Below, one piece after another: positions 47,615 to 55,327 of a DNA stretch of 64,000 nucleotides. Within the stretch, counting starts at the first letter, position 1. Each line of letters starts with the position of its first letter. The notes beneath the pieces were generated by a model that saw only the letters and a list, made by a program, of their open reading frames with translations, was not told where the DNA came from and did not search any database. The DNA comes from Streptomyces sp. V4I2. GTDB taxonomy: Bacteria > Actinomycetota > Actinomycetes > Streptomycetales > Streptomycetaceae. Location of the stretch: the NCBI RefSeq assembly GCF_030817655.1, contig NZ_JAUSZM010000003.1, positions 9,858,001-9,922,000 on the forward strand, written 5' to 3'. Both the position numbers and the translations under genes were made by a program.

Positions 47615-48383
47615 CCTCGGCATCAGCACCACCCGCCGTCGTGGGGGTGATCGGCGGCGGCCGGATGGGCGCCGGTATCGCCCAGTCCTTCGCGGCCGCC
47701 GGGTCGTCCGTGGTCGTCGTGGAACACGACGGCGCGGCCGCGGCCGTCGCCCTGGACCGGATCGCCGCCGGGCTGCGGCGGGCCGCCGAGCGCGGGGGGC
47801 TCGGCGGCCCCGTGGCCGATGACGTACCGGACCGGGTCACCGCCGTGACCTCGATCGCCGGACTGCCGCACGACGCCGATCTGGTCGTGGAGGCGGTACC
47901 GGAGGACGCCGCACTCAAAGCCCGGCTGCTCGCCGCCGCCGAAGAGGCCGTGGGGGAGCGGTGCGTGCTCGCCACCAACACCAGCTCCCTGCCGGTCACC
48001 GAACTCGCGGCGGCCCTGAAGCGGCCCGGACTCTTCCTGGGCATGCACTTCTTCAACCCGGTGCCCGTCTCCGCGCTGGTCGAACTGGTGCTCGCGCCAG
48101 CAGCCGCCTCGGCCTCGCCCTCGGTCTGGAGGCGATCCGCATGGTCGAGGAGGGGGTCGCCGACCCGGAGGCCATCGACACGGCCATGTGCCTGGGCTAC
48201 CGGCACCCGATGGGGCCGCTGCGCCTCACCGACGTGGTGGGTCTCGACGTACGGCTGGCCATCGCCGAACACCTGCAAAGGACACTCGGAGAACGGTTCG
48301 CCCCGCCGGCCTTGCTCCGGGAGAAGGTCGCCCGCGGCGAACTGGGCCGCAAGACCGGTCAGGGGTTTTACCCATGGCCGTGA
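47611..48383 (+). pseudogene. paaH: 3-hydroxyacyl-CoA dehydrogenase (PaaH-like), internal deletion and frameshift
   Basis: From ATG 47611 the frame gives the NAD-binding domain (GVIGGGRMGAGIAQSFAAAGSSVVVVEHD, DLVVEAVPED, LATNTSSLPVTELA, MHFFNPVPVSALVELVLAP). At about 48098 homology jumps frames to SSRLGLALGLEAIRMVEEGVADPEAIDTAMCLGYRHPMGPLRLTDVVGLDVRL and ends GRKTGQGFYPWP at 48383. Compared with homologues, roughly 30-35 residues are missing at the junction (the segment with VVVRDSPGF), and the deletion is not a multiple of three. As read, the C-terminal half is not translated in frame. The catalytic Ser and His lie in the intact N-terminal part, but the dimerisation domain is lost. Its ATG overlaps the upstream stop. 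Confidence 0.85.
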
Positions 48384-49219
48384 CCGAAGGGGCGACCGCC
48401 GAGTCCCGGGCGGACGGGTACCCCGCCCCGTACGGGGTGGCGTACGACGTCACCGATGCCGTGGCCGTCATCGAACTGCGCGGACCCGCGAGCGGCAACA
48501 CCCTCGACACCCACCTGCGCAGCGGACTCCTCATGGCGGCACGGCGTCTGACCACGGACACCGCACGCGGTGTGCGAGCGGCCCTGATCACCGCCCGCGG
48601 CAAGCACTTCTGCGTGGGCCAGGACCTCAGGGAACACGCCCGGCTGCTGAAGACCGCGCCCGCCACGGCCTTCGCCACCATTCCCAACGACTACAACCCG
48701 TTGGTCAAGGAGCTGAACGCGCTGCCGGTCCCTCTCGTCGTGGCCGTCGAGGGAGCCTGCGTCGGAGCCGGACTCGGCATCGCCCTCTGCGCCGACGTGC
48801 GGGTCGCCGCCGAAGGCGCGCGTTTCGCGACCGCCTTCACCAGCATCGGACTGGCCTCCGACTCCGGCGTCGCCCGCGCTCTCGCCCGCCAGCTCGGCCC
48901 CTCGCGGGCGGCCGGACTCATGCTCCTGGGCGATCAGTTCTCCGCACGGGACGCCGAGCACTGGGGCCTGGTCCACCGCGTCGTCGGGGACGGCACGGCC
49001 GCGGCAGAAGGGCTGGCTCTCGCCCGCTCGCTGGCCGCTGGGCCCACCGCCGCCCACCGGGAGGCCAAGGCACTGCTGCGGTCCGCTGCCACCACGCCCC
49101 TGCCGGCGGCGCTGGAGCGCGAGGCCGTGATCCAGCGGCGGCTCGGCGCCACCGACGACCACCACGAGGCCGTCGCGGCCTTCCTCGAACGCCGCAGCCC
49201 CGCCTTCCGCGGCCATTGA
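48374..49219 (+). CDS. paaG: Enoyl-CoA hydratase/isomerase, PaaG-like
   Basis: 281 residues with an N-terminal extension of about 25. Crotonase fold: DAVAVIELRGPASGNTLDTHLRSGLLMAARRL, GKHFCVGQDLREHARLL, VAVEGACVGAGLGIALCADVRVAAEGARFATAFTSIGLASDSGVARALARQLG. The LASDSG aspartate corresponds to the catalytic Asp of PaaG isomerase, where hydratases have Glu. It therefore fits the ring 1,2-epoxyphenylacetyl-CoA to oxepin-CoA isomerase and the later double-bond shift. ATG 48374 overlaps the paaH tail. The epoxide it needs is made by the paaABCDE products that follow. Confidence 0.85.
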   Translation: MAVTEGATAESRADGYPAPYGVAYDVTDAVAVIELRGPASGNTLDTHLRSGLLMAARRLTTDTARGVRAALITARGKHFCVGQDLREHARLLKTAPATAFATIPNDYNPLVKELNALPVPLVVAVEGACVGAGLGIALCADVRVAAEGARFATAFTSIGLASDSGVARALARQLGPSRAAGLMLLGDQFSARDAEHWGLVHRVVGDGTAAAEGLALARSLAAGPTAAHREAKALLRSAATTPLPAALEREAVIQRRLGATDDHHEAVAAFLERRSPAFRGH

Positions 49220-49252
49220 CCCACCCACCGATCACGACGGGACACGGACACC

Positions 49253-50233
49253 ATGAACACACCCGCCGCCACCGGCGCACCCCCGGAAACCCGGGGCCTC
49301 GAGTCGGCCTTCGAGGACACCATTGCCCGCGACCAGCGCGTCGAGCCCCGGGACTGGATGCCCGAGGGCTACCGCAAGACGCTGGTCCGGCAGATCGCCC
49401 AGCACGCGCACTCGGAGATCATCGGCATGCAGCCGGAGGGCGAGTGGATCACCCGTGCCCCGTCCCTGCGCCGCAAGGCGATCCTCTTCGCGAAGGTCCA
49501 GGACGAGGCTGGGCACGGGCTGTATCTGTACTCGGCGGCCGAGACCCTCGGCGCGGACCGCTCGGACATGACCGAGCGGCTGATCGAGGGCCGGCAGAAG
49601 TACTCCTCGATCTTCAACTACCCGACCCGCACCTTCGCCGACGTGGGCGTGATCGGCTGGTTCGTGGACGGCGCCGCGATCTGCAACCAGGTGCCACTGT
49701 GCAGGAGTTCGTACGGGCCCTACGGACGCGCCATGGTCCGCGTCTGCAAGGAGGAGTCGTTCCACCAGCGGCAGGGATACGAACTGCTGCTGACCATGAT
49801 GCGCGGCACCGACGCACAGCGGGCCATGGTGCAGGACGCCGTGAACCGCTGGTGGTGGCCGTCGCTGATGATGTTCGGCCCGCCCGACGACAACTCGCCC
49901 AACTCGGCCCGGTCCATGGCCTGGAAGATCAAGCGGCACACCAACGACCAACTGCGGCAGCGGTTCGTCGACATGACCGTGCCGCAGGCCGAGAAGCTGG
50001 GCGTCACCCTGCCCGACCCCGAGCTGCGCCGGAACGAGGAGCGTGGACACCACGACTTCGGCAGCCCCGACTGGGCGGAGCTGCAACGGGTGATCTCCGG
50101 CGACGGGCCGTGCAACGCCGAGCGGATCGCGCGACGCCGGGCGGCGCATGAGGAAGGCGCCTGGGTGCGCGAGGCGGCCACCGCGCACGCGGCCAAGCAG
50201 GCAGCACGCACGCGTGAAGGAGCAGCGGCATGA
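49253..50233 (+). CDS. paaA: Phenylacetyl-CoA epoxidase subunit PaaA (catalytic)
   Basis: 326 residues, full length. Di-iron carboxylate ligands lie in the ferritin-like core: QHAHSEIIGMQPEGEWI, FAKVQDEAGHGLYLYSAAETL and CKEESFHQRQGYELLL. NRWWWPSLMMFGPPDDNSPNSARSMAWKIKRHTNDQLRQRFVD is the typical continuation. It forms the PaaAC heterodimer and adds one oxygen atom to the ring of phenylacetyl-CoA. Last four bases overlap paaB (ATGA). It is separated from paaG by 33 bases. Confidence 0.97.
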   Translation: MNTPAATGAPPETRGLESAFEDTIARDQRVEPRDWMPEGYRKTLVRQIAQHAHSEIIGMQPEGEWITRAPSLRRKAILFAKVQDEAGHGLYLYSAAETLGADRSDMTERLIEGRQKYSSIFNYPTRTFADVGVIGWFVDGAAICNQVPLCRSSYGPYGRAMVRVCKEESFHQRQGYELLLTMMRGTDAQRAMVQDAVNRWWWPSLMMFGPPDDNSPNSARSMAWKIKRHTNDQLRQRFVDMTVPQAEKLGVTLPDPELRRNEERGHHDFGSPDWAELQRVISGDGPCNAERIARRRAAHEEGAWVREAATAHAAKQAARTREGAAA

Positions 50234-50556
50234 GCGAGACCACCAAGGGCGACTGGCCGCTGTACGAGGTGTTCGTCCGCGGCAAGCGCGGCCTCAACCA
50301 CGTCCACGTCGGCTCCCTCCGCGCGGCCGACGACCACATGGCCCTCACCCACGCCCGGGACCTGTACACCCGGCGCAACGAGGGCGTCAGCATCTGGGCC
50401 GTGCGCTCGGACACCATCGCCGCGTCCACCCCCGGCGAGAAGGACCCCTTCTTCGCGCCGAGCGGCGACAAGGACCCCTTCTTCGCGCCGAGCGGCGACA
50501 AGGTCTACCGGCACCCCACCTTCTACGACATCCCCGACGACGTCCCTCACATCTAG
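50230..50556 (+). CDS. paaB: Phenylacetyl-CoA epoxidase subunit PaaB, with a 10-residue duplication
   Basis: 108 residues. WPLYEVFVRGKRGLNHVHVGSLRAADDHMALTHARDLYTRRNEGVSIWAVRSDTI is the standard N-terminal part. Towards the C-terminus the segment KDPFFAPSGD occurs twice in tandem; homologues have one. The underlying DNA is a perfect 30-base duplication (50441-50470 and 50471-50500). It is in frame and the protein continues normally with KVYRHPTFYDIPDDVPHI. PaaB bridges the PaaAC heterodimers. The insertion falls in a loop, so assembly may be tolerated. Confidence 0.96.
   Translation: MSETTKGDWPLYEVFVRGKRGLNHVHVGSLRAADDHMALTHARDLYTRRNEGVSIWAVRSDTIAASTPGEKDPFFAPSGDKDPFFAPSGDKVYRHPTFYDIPDDVPHI
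50441..50500. repeat. 30-base perfect tandem duplication in paaB
   Basis: Two identical 30-base units, first at 50441-50470, second at 50471-50500. In frame, adding ten residues. No base differs between the copies, so the event is recent or the tract is kept homogeneous. Confidence 0.95.
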
Positions 50557-50565
50557 GAGCAGCGC

Positions 50566-51432
50566 ATGAGCGACGAGGACCTGTACGTCGATCACGACAA
50601 CTCGCGGTGGGCGTTCGGCACCGGCTTCACCGACCCGCTGCACGGCGTCGACCAGGCCGTCCCGGACGGCGTCGACGCCGGCGATCTGGCGGCCTGCTGT
50701 CTGGCACTGGGCGACGACGCCCTGGTGTCCGCCCAACGGCTGGCCGAATGGTGCACCCGCGCCCCCGAGCTGGAGGAGGAACTGGCGCTGGCCAACATCG
50801 GCCTGGACCTGCTCGGCCAGGCGCGTCTGCTGTACGCCAGGACCGGCCGGGCCGACGGCACGGGGCGCGGCGAGGACGCGTACGCCTACTTCCGCGACCC
50901 GGCCGGCTTCCGCAACGTGCGGCTCGCCGAACTGCCGGGCGGTGACTTCGCGTTCACCGTCGCCCGGCTGCTGGTGCTTTCCACCTGGCGACTGGCCCTG
51001 TTCGAGGAACTGACCGGCGCGCCCGACCCGGTACTGGCCGGCATCGCCGCGAAGAGCGTCAAGGAGCTTGCCTACCACCGCCACTACGCCGCCGGATGGA
51101 CCGTACGGCTCGGCGACGGGACCGAGGAGTCCCGCGCCCGCCTGGAATCCGCGCTGCGCGACATCGCCCCATGGCTGGACGAGCTTCTCACCGACCGGAC
51201 CACGGCCCGCCTCGGCCTGACCCCTGCCGCTGTCGCCGACCGGACTCTCGCGTCGCTCACCGAGGTGTTCGGCAGGGCCGGACTCGAGCCGGCCGAGGTC
51301 ATGCCGCCCGGTCCCGCATCCATGCCCCGCGTCCCCGGCTCCGGCCGGAACGCGGACCACACCGAGCACCTGGCACCCCTCCTCGCCGAACTGCAGAGCG
51401 TCGCCCGCGCCCACCCGGACGCGGCATGGTGA
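50566..51432 (+). CDS. paaC: Phenylacetyl-CoA epoxidase subunit PaaC
   Basis: 288 residues. Helical ferritin-like protein: CCLALGDDALVSAQRLAEWCTRAPELEEELALANIGLDLLGQARLLYART, DAYAYFRDPAGFRNVRLAELPGGDFAFTVARLLVLSTWRLALFEELT, SVKELAYHRHYAAGWTVRLGDGTEESRARLE. It pairs with PaaA as the structural partner and lacks a working di-iron site. Its stop is overlapped by the paaD ATG. Confidence 0.96.
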   Translation: MSDEDLYVDHDNSRWAFGTGFTDPLHGVDQAVPDGVDAGDLAACCLALGDDALVSAQRLAEWCTRAPELEEELALANIGLDLLGQARLLYARTGRADGTGRGEDAYAYFRDPAGFRNVRLAELPGGDFAFTVARLLVLSTWRLALFEELTGAPDPVLAGIAAKSVKELAYHRHYAAGWTVRLGDGTEESRARLESALRDIAPWLDELLTDRTTARLGLTPAAVADRTLASLTEVFGRAGLEPAEVMPPGPASMPRVPGSGRNADHTEHLAPLLAELQSVARAHPDAAW

Positions 51433-51971
51433 CCACGACGGAACGCACCGAACGCCGCGCGGAACGAGCAGAACGCGCCCGGCGCATCGCCGCCGAGGTG
51501 CCTGATCCCGAACTCCCCATGCTCACGCTCCTCGACCTCGGAGTCCTGCGCGGCACAGAGGTGGAGCCGGACGGAACCGTGGTCGCGCGGCTCACTCCGA
51601 CCTATTCGGGCTGCCCCGCCATGGCGGAGATACGGGCCGAGGTCGTCACCCGGCTGCGGGCCGCCGGCTTTCCAGCCGTGCGGGTCGTCACGGTGCTCGA
51701 CCCGCCGTGGTCCACGGACCGGATCACCGACGAAGGCCGCCGCAAACTCGCGGAGCACGGCATCGCACCGCCCGGACCGCGCCAGAACCCGGACTCCGCA
51801 CCGGGACGGGTCTGGCTGACCCTGAGCCCTGCCCCGGCCGCCGTACCCTGCCCGCGCTGCACCTCGGCCGACACAGAGGAGATCTCCCGCTTCGCCGCGA
51901 CCGCCTGCATGGCGCTTCGGCGCTGCCGCTCCTGTCTGGAGCCCTTCGAGCACGTCAAGGACCTCTCATGA
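51426..51971 (+). CDS. paaD: PaaD, phenylacetyl-CoA epoxidase Fe-S maturation factor
   Basis: 181 residues. MIP18/DUF59-like core: RIAAEVPDPELPMLTLLDLGVLRGTEVEPDGTVVARLTPTYSGCPAMAEIRAEVVTRLRAAG, then a C-terminal zinc-ribbon-like CPRC and CRSC pair with EPFEHVKDL. It starts at ATG 51426 inside paaC and overlaps paaE by ATGA. It is required for assembly or activity of the oxygenase, probably at its iron centres. Confidence 0.95.
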   Translation: MVTTTERTERRAERAERARRIAAEVPDPELPMLTLLDLGVLRGTEVEPDGTVVARLTPTYSGCPAMAEIRAEVVTRLRAAGFPAVRVVTVLDPPWSTDRITDEGRRKLAEHGIAPPGPRQNPDSAPGRVWLTLSPAPAAVPCPRCTSADTEEISRFAATACMALRRCRSCLEPFEHVKDLS

Positions 51972-53083
51972 CCAACTCCGCATCCCCTGCCGCCGTCCGG
52001 GTCCGCCGCCGTCCGGCCTTCCACGCCCTGCGCGTCGCCGCCGTGGACCCGCTGTGCGCCGATGCCGCCGCCCTCACCTTCGACATCCCCGACCGCCTGG
52101 CCGAGGAGTTCGCCTTCCTCCCCGGCCAGTGCCTCACCCTGCGCCGCGCGATCGACGGCCGCGACGAGCGGCGCTCGTACTCCATCTGCTCACCGGCCGG
52201 CACACCGCCCCGTATCGGCGTCCGCGTCGTGGCGGGCGGGCTGTTCTCCTCCTGGCTCGTCCACGGCGTACGCCCCGGGGACATCCTGGAAGTCATGGGC
52301 CCGGCGGGCGTCTTCACTCCGGGACCCACCGAGGCCGGCCGCCTCGGCCACCATGTGCTGGTCGCCGCCGGATCCGGTATCACGCCGATGCTGTCCATCG
52401 CCGCGTCCGTCCTCGACGCGGACGAGGCCTCACGCATCACCCTCCTGTACGGCAACCGGCGCTCCGGCACCGTGATGTTCGCGGACGAACTGGCCGACCT
52501 GAAGGACCGGTACCCGGCCCGCTTCCAGCTCGCCCACGTCCTGTCCCGCGAGCCGCGCGAAGCCGAGGTGCTCTCCGGCCGGCTCGATGCCGACCGGCTC
52601 ACCGAGCTGCTCGACGCCCTCGTCGATGTCGGCGGTGTCGACCACTGGTGGCTGTGCGGCCCGCACGGCATGGTCCGTGACGCCCGCGCGGTCCTCTCCG
52701 GGCTCGGTGTCCCGCCCGACCGCCTCCACCAGGAGCTGTTCCACGCGGACGACGAGCCACCCGCTCCGCCCGCGGCCGAACGCAACGACGTCACCTCCGC
52801 CGACCCGACGAGCGAGATCACCGTGGTCCTCGACGGCCGGGCCACCACGTTCTCCGTGCCGCGGCACCGCTCGGTTCTCGACGGCGCCCAACAGGCGCGC
52901 CCCGACCTGCCGTTCGCATGCAAGGGGGGAGTCTGTGGCACCTGCCGCGCCCTCGTCACCCATGGCCGGGCCGACATGCGCCGCAACTACGCGCTGGAAC
53001 CCGCAGAAGTCTCCGCGGGCTACGTCCTCACCTGCCAGACCTTCGCCGCCGCCGACACGCTCACCGTCGACTTCGACAGTTGA
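51968..53083 (+). CDS. paaE: Phenylacetyl-CoA epoxidase reductase PaaE
   Basis: 371 residues. Ferredoxin-NADP reductase-type FAD domain (about 15-130; RRSYSICSPAG), NAD(P)H domain (VLVAAGSGITPMLSIAASVL, WWLCGPHGMVRDARAVL) and a C-terminal plant-type 2Fe-2S domain with CKGGVCGTCRALV and the fourth Cys in LTCQTF. It passes electrons from NADPH to PaaA. Last gene of the paa operon. Only 200 bases further begins the promoter of the truncated universal stress gene. Confidence 0.97.
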   Translation: MTNSASPAAVRVRRRPAFHALRVAAVDPLCADAAALTFDIPDRLAEEFAFLPGQCLTLRRAIDGRDERRSYSICSPAGTPPRIGVRVVAGGLFSSWLVHGVRPGDILEVMGPAGVFTPGPTEAGRLGHHVLVAAGSGITPMLSIAASVLDADEASRITLLYGNRRSGTVMFADELADLKDRYPARFQLAHVLSREPREAEVLSGRLDADRLTELLDALVDVGGVDHWWLCGPHGMVRDARAVLSGLGVPPDRLHQELFHADDEPPAPPAAERNDVTSADPTSEITVVLDGRATTFSVPRHRSVLDGAQQARPDLPFACKGGVCGTCRALVTHGRADMRRNYALEPAEVSAGYVLTCQTFAAADTLTVDFDS

Positions 53084-53437
53084 ACGAGGGCATCCGGGAT
53101 CCGTTCGACCGGCCCGACATGGCACAGCACGGCGGGCGCGCCACCCGGCATCCGCTCGGTCCGGCCGTGCGGAGCCGGTGGCGTACGGCGGTCGAGGAAC
53201 CGGGGTGGGCGGGTCGTGGAGGTGTCCCTGGACGGCGGCGGTGAGAAGCGCCGGGTGGAGCAGGCGTGCCGGTGAGCCGAACCGTGCAGGTGCTGCCCCG
53301 ACCTCAGCGGCTGCACACCGACGGCCAGGCCTGGGCAAGGCGCACCTCGGCCGGTTCCGGGCCGCTGATCGAGTCGTGGCGGTCCAACGGGCCCCGTGGA
53401 GACGGCCGTTGGACCTCGCCGCGCCTGCCTGCACCCA

Positions 53438-53451
53438 GGGCCCATCGGCCC
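53438..53451. promoter_or_regulatory. DevR-box-like palindrome 1 before the truncated universal stress gene
   Basis: GGGCCCATCGGCCC, 68 bases before ATG 53519. Counterpart of the site at 27607. Confidence 0.65.
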
Positions 53452-53457
53452 CGGTCC

Positions 53458-53471
53458 AGGACCTGCGGCCC
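53458..53471. promoter_or_regulatory. DevR-box-like site 2 before the truncated universal stress gene
   Basis: AGGACCTGCGGCCC, one base different from the site at 27627 and at the same 20-base distance from its partner. Confidence 0.6.
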
Positions 53472-53518
53472 CTGCACCACCAGGCTGGAGTCACATCCCC
53501 GTTGAGGAGGAAGAAGCC

Positions 53519-53893
53519 ATGGTTCGCAGTGTTGTCGTAGGTTTCGACGGCTCGGCCGAGAGCCGTGCCGCGGCGGAGTGGGCGGACATCACCGAGGGCG
53601 CGGCGCGCCGTGCGCAGGCCCGTCACCCCGACCTGAAGGTGTCCGCCGACGTGCTGCCCGAGGAGCCGGAGTACGCACTGGTACGGGAGGGCCGGCACGC
53701 CGGCGCCCTGGTCCTGGGCACCCGCGGCCGCAGCGGAATCACCGAACTGCTGCTCGGCTCGGTGAGTCTGACCGTGGCCGCCCACGCCCCCTGCCCGGTG
53801 ATCGTGCTGCGCGGCAGCCACGACACCCGCTTCGCCGAGGGCAGCCCGCTCACCAGCCCGCATCCCTACGCGGGAGCGGGCGAGATGCGCTAG
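53519..53893 (+). CDS. Truncated universal stress protein with internal deletion
   Basis: 124 residues, ATG 53519 after GGAGGAAGAAG. It opens VVVGFDGSAESRAAAEWAD and then jumps to ITEGAARRAQARHPDLKVSADV. Compared with the protein at 29653 about 40 residues (strand 2 and the following helix) are missing, and there is no second UspA domain. The ATP motif GTRGRSGITELLLGSVSLTV and CPVIVLRGSHD are kept. It therefore seems to be a fused product: N-terminal start like the 27702 protein, C-terminal half like the 29653 one. Open frame and operator-bearing promoter imply expression is possible, but the fold is compromised. Confidence 0.7.
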   Translation: MVRSVVVGFDGSAESRAAAEWADITEGAARRAQARHPDLKVSADVLPEEPEYALVREGRHAGALVLGTRGRSGITELLLGSVSLTVAAHAPCPVIVLRGSHDTRFAEGSPLTSPHPYAGAGEMR

Positions 53894-54033
53894 CGGCCCG
53901 GGAGGAACCAGGGGAGAAGACCTTACGAGAGCCTGACGCGACAGCCGAACCCCTCCGCCTCGCCGGCCACATGACCAACTCTGGTGCTGCCCGTCACCGC
54001 CCGTGGTGGCGCGGAAGGTCCGAGGAGCAACGC

Positions 54034-55239
54034 ATGAGCAGGCACACCAGGCGCAGGTCACCGCTACAGGTCCGGCTGACCGTCGCGGGAGCCGGGATCC
54101 TTGCCGCCGCGGCGGCTGTCACGACGGTGAACTTCGCCTCCGCCGGGGAGCCCCAGCGGTCCGGGCGTACGGCGAAGGCCGATCACGCGGTCTTCGTGCA
54201 GGGCAACGAGCTCGCCGGCAACACCATCCACGCCTTCGAGCGGGGCGACGACGGCGCGCTGACCGCCGCGGGCGACTACGCGACCGGGGGCAAGGGCGGT
54301 GACCAGGTCGACGCCCCCACCGACTCGCTCGCCTCCCAGGGCTCGCTCGTCTACGACGACAGGTCCGGGTTACTGCTGGCGGTCAACGCGGGCAGTGGCA
54401 CCGTGACCTCGTTCCGGGTCGAGGACCAGAAACTGACAGTTCGTCAAGTGGTGTCCTCGGGCGGTGACTTCCCCGCCTCGATCGCCGTGTCCGGCGGGCT
54501 GGCGTACGTCATGAACGCGGGCGGAGCAGGTAGCGTCCAGGGTTTCCGGATCACCGCGAAGGGTTTGGTGCCGCTTTCCGGCTCACATCGCTCGCTGGGC
54601 CTGGACAACGCGAAGGTGCCGCTGTTCAGCAGCTCACCCGGCCAGGTCGCGTTCACCCCGGACGGCCGTGAGCTGGTGGTCACCACCAAGTCCGCCAACA
54701 CGATCGAGGTCTTCCCGATACGGCGCGACGGACGTCCCGCGCACCGGGCGGTGGTCAACGACTCGGCCGGTGGCGTGCCGTTCGCGATCACCTTCGACCG
54801 GTCCGGCCGGATGCTGGTGGCCGAGGCCGAGAAATCGACGGTCAGCACCTACAAGGTGCGCGCCGACGGCCGCCTCAAGCTCGTCCAGAAGCCCCTGGCC
54901 AACGGCCAGGACACGCTGTGCTGGCTGGAACGCGCCGGCGACTTCTTCTACGGCGGCAACACCGGCAACTCCACCGTCACCGGCTACCGCACCGACCGGC
55001 AGGGCCGGCTCGCGCTCACCAACGACGTCGGCATCGCCACGCCCCCGTCAGCCCTGTCGCAGGGAGTCATCGACCTGGCCGTGACCGAGGACGAGAAGTT
55101 CCTGTACGTGCAGAACGCCGTCTCCGGTACCGTCGACGGCTTCCGCATCGGCCGGAACGGCTCCCTCACGAAGGTCACCACGGCCACCGGACTGCCCACC
55201 TTTGCCGCTTCCGGCATGGAGGGCATCGCCGCGGTGTAA
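54034..55239 (+). CDS. Secreted beta-propeller (lactonase-like) protein
   Basis: 401 residues, ATG 54034 with GAGGAG upstream. N-terminal signal peptide (RLTVAGAGILAAAAAVTTVNFASA). The mature protein is a repeat of propeller blades: HAVFVQGNELAGNTIHAFERGDDGALTAAGDY, LVYDDRSGLLLAVNAGSGTVTSFRVEDQKL, QVAFTPDGRELVVTTKSANTIEVFPI, FAITFDRSGRMLVAEAEKSTVSTYKV, EKFLYVQNAVSGTVDGFRI. This resembles 6-phosphogluconolactonase/YncE-type folds. No catalytic residues can be assigned. It is followed by a strong terminator and stands alone. Confidence 0.85.
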   Translation: MSRHTRRRSPLQVRLTVAGAGILAAAAAVTTVNFASAGEPQRSGRTAKADHAVFVQGNELAGNTIHAFERGDDGALTAAGDYATGGKGGDQVDAPTDSLASQGSLVYDDRSGLLLAVNAGSGTVTSFRVEDQKLTVRQVVSSGGDFPASIAVSGGLAYVMNAGGAGSVQGFRITAKGLVPLSGSHRSLGLDNAKVPLFSSSPGQVAFTPDGRELVVTTKSANTIEVFPIRRDGRPAHRAVVNDSAGGVPFAITFDRSGRMLVAEAEKSTVSTYKVRADGRLKLVQKPLANGQDTLCWLERAGDFFYGGNTGNSTVTGYRTDRQGRLALTNDVGIATPPSALSQGVIDLAVTEDEKFLYVQNAVSGTVDGFRIGRNGSLTKVTTATGLPTFAASGMEGIAAV

Positions 55240-55260
55240 GGAAAGCGGCCACCGCGGCCG

Positions 55261-55290
55261 GACGCCCCGGACGTACGCGTCCGGGGCGTC
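55261..55290. terminator. Bidirectional stem-loop terminator
   Basis: GACGCCCCGGACG (55261-55273) pairs perfectly with CGTCCGGGGCGTC (55278-55290): 13 bp, 4-base loop TACG. Between the convergent beta-propeller gene and the ABC ATPase gene. Confidence 0.92.
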
Positions 55291-55327
55291 ACGCGCGTCC
55301 GCGCTTCCAGGACCACCATGCGAAGCG

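Larger units (their letters stand above)
53084..53518. other. Intergenic region with copied stress promoter
   Basis: About 430 bases. The first 300 show no gene. From about 53410 the sequence matches the region 27580-27700 upstream of the universal stress operon, including both operator sites and the ribosome-binding region. It is therefore a duplicated promoter segment. Confidence 0.65.
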
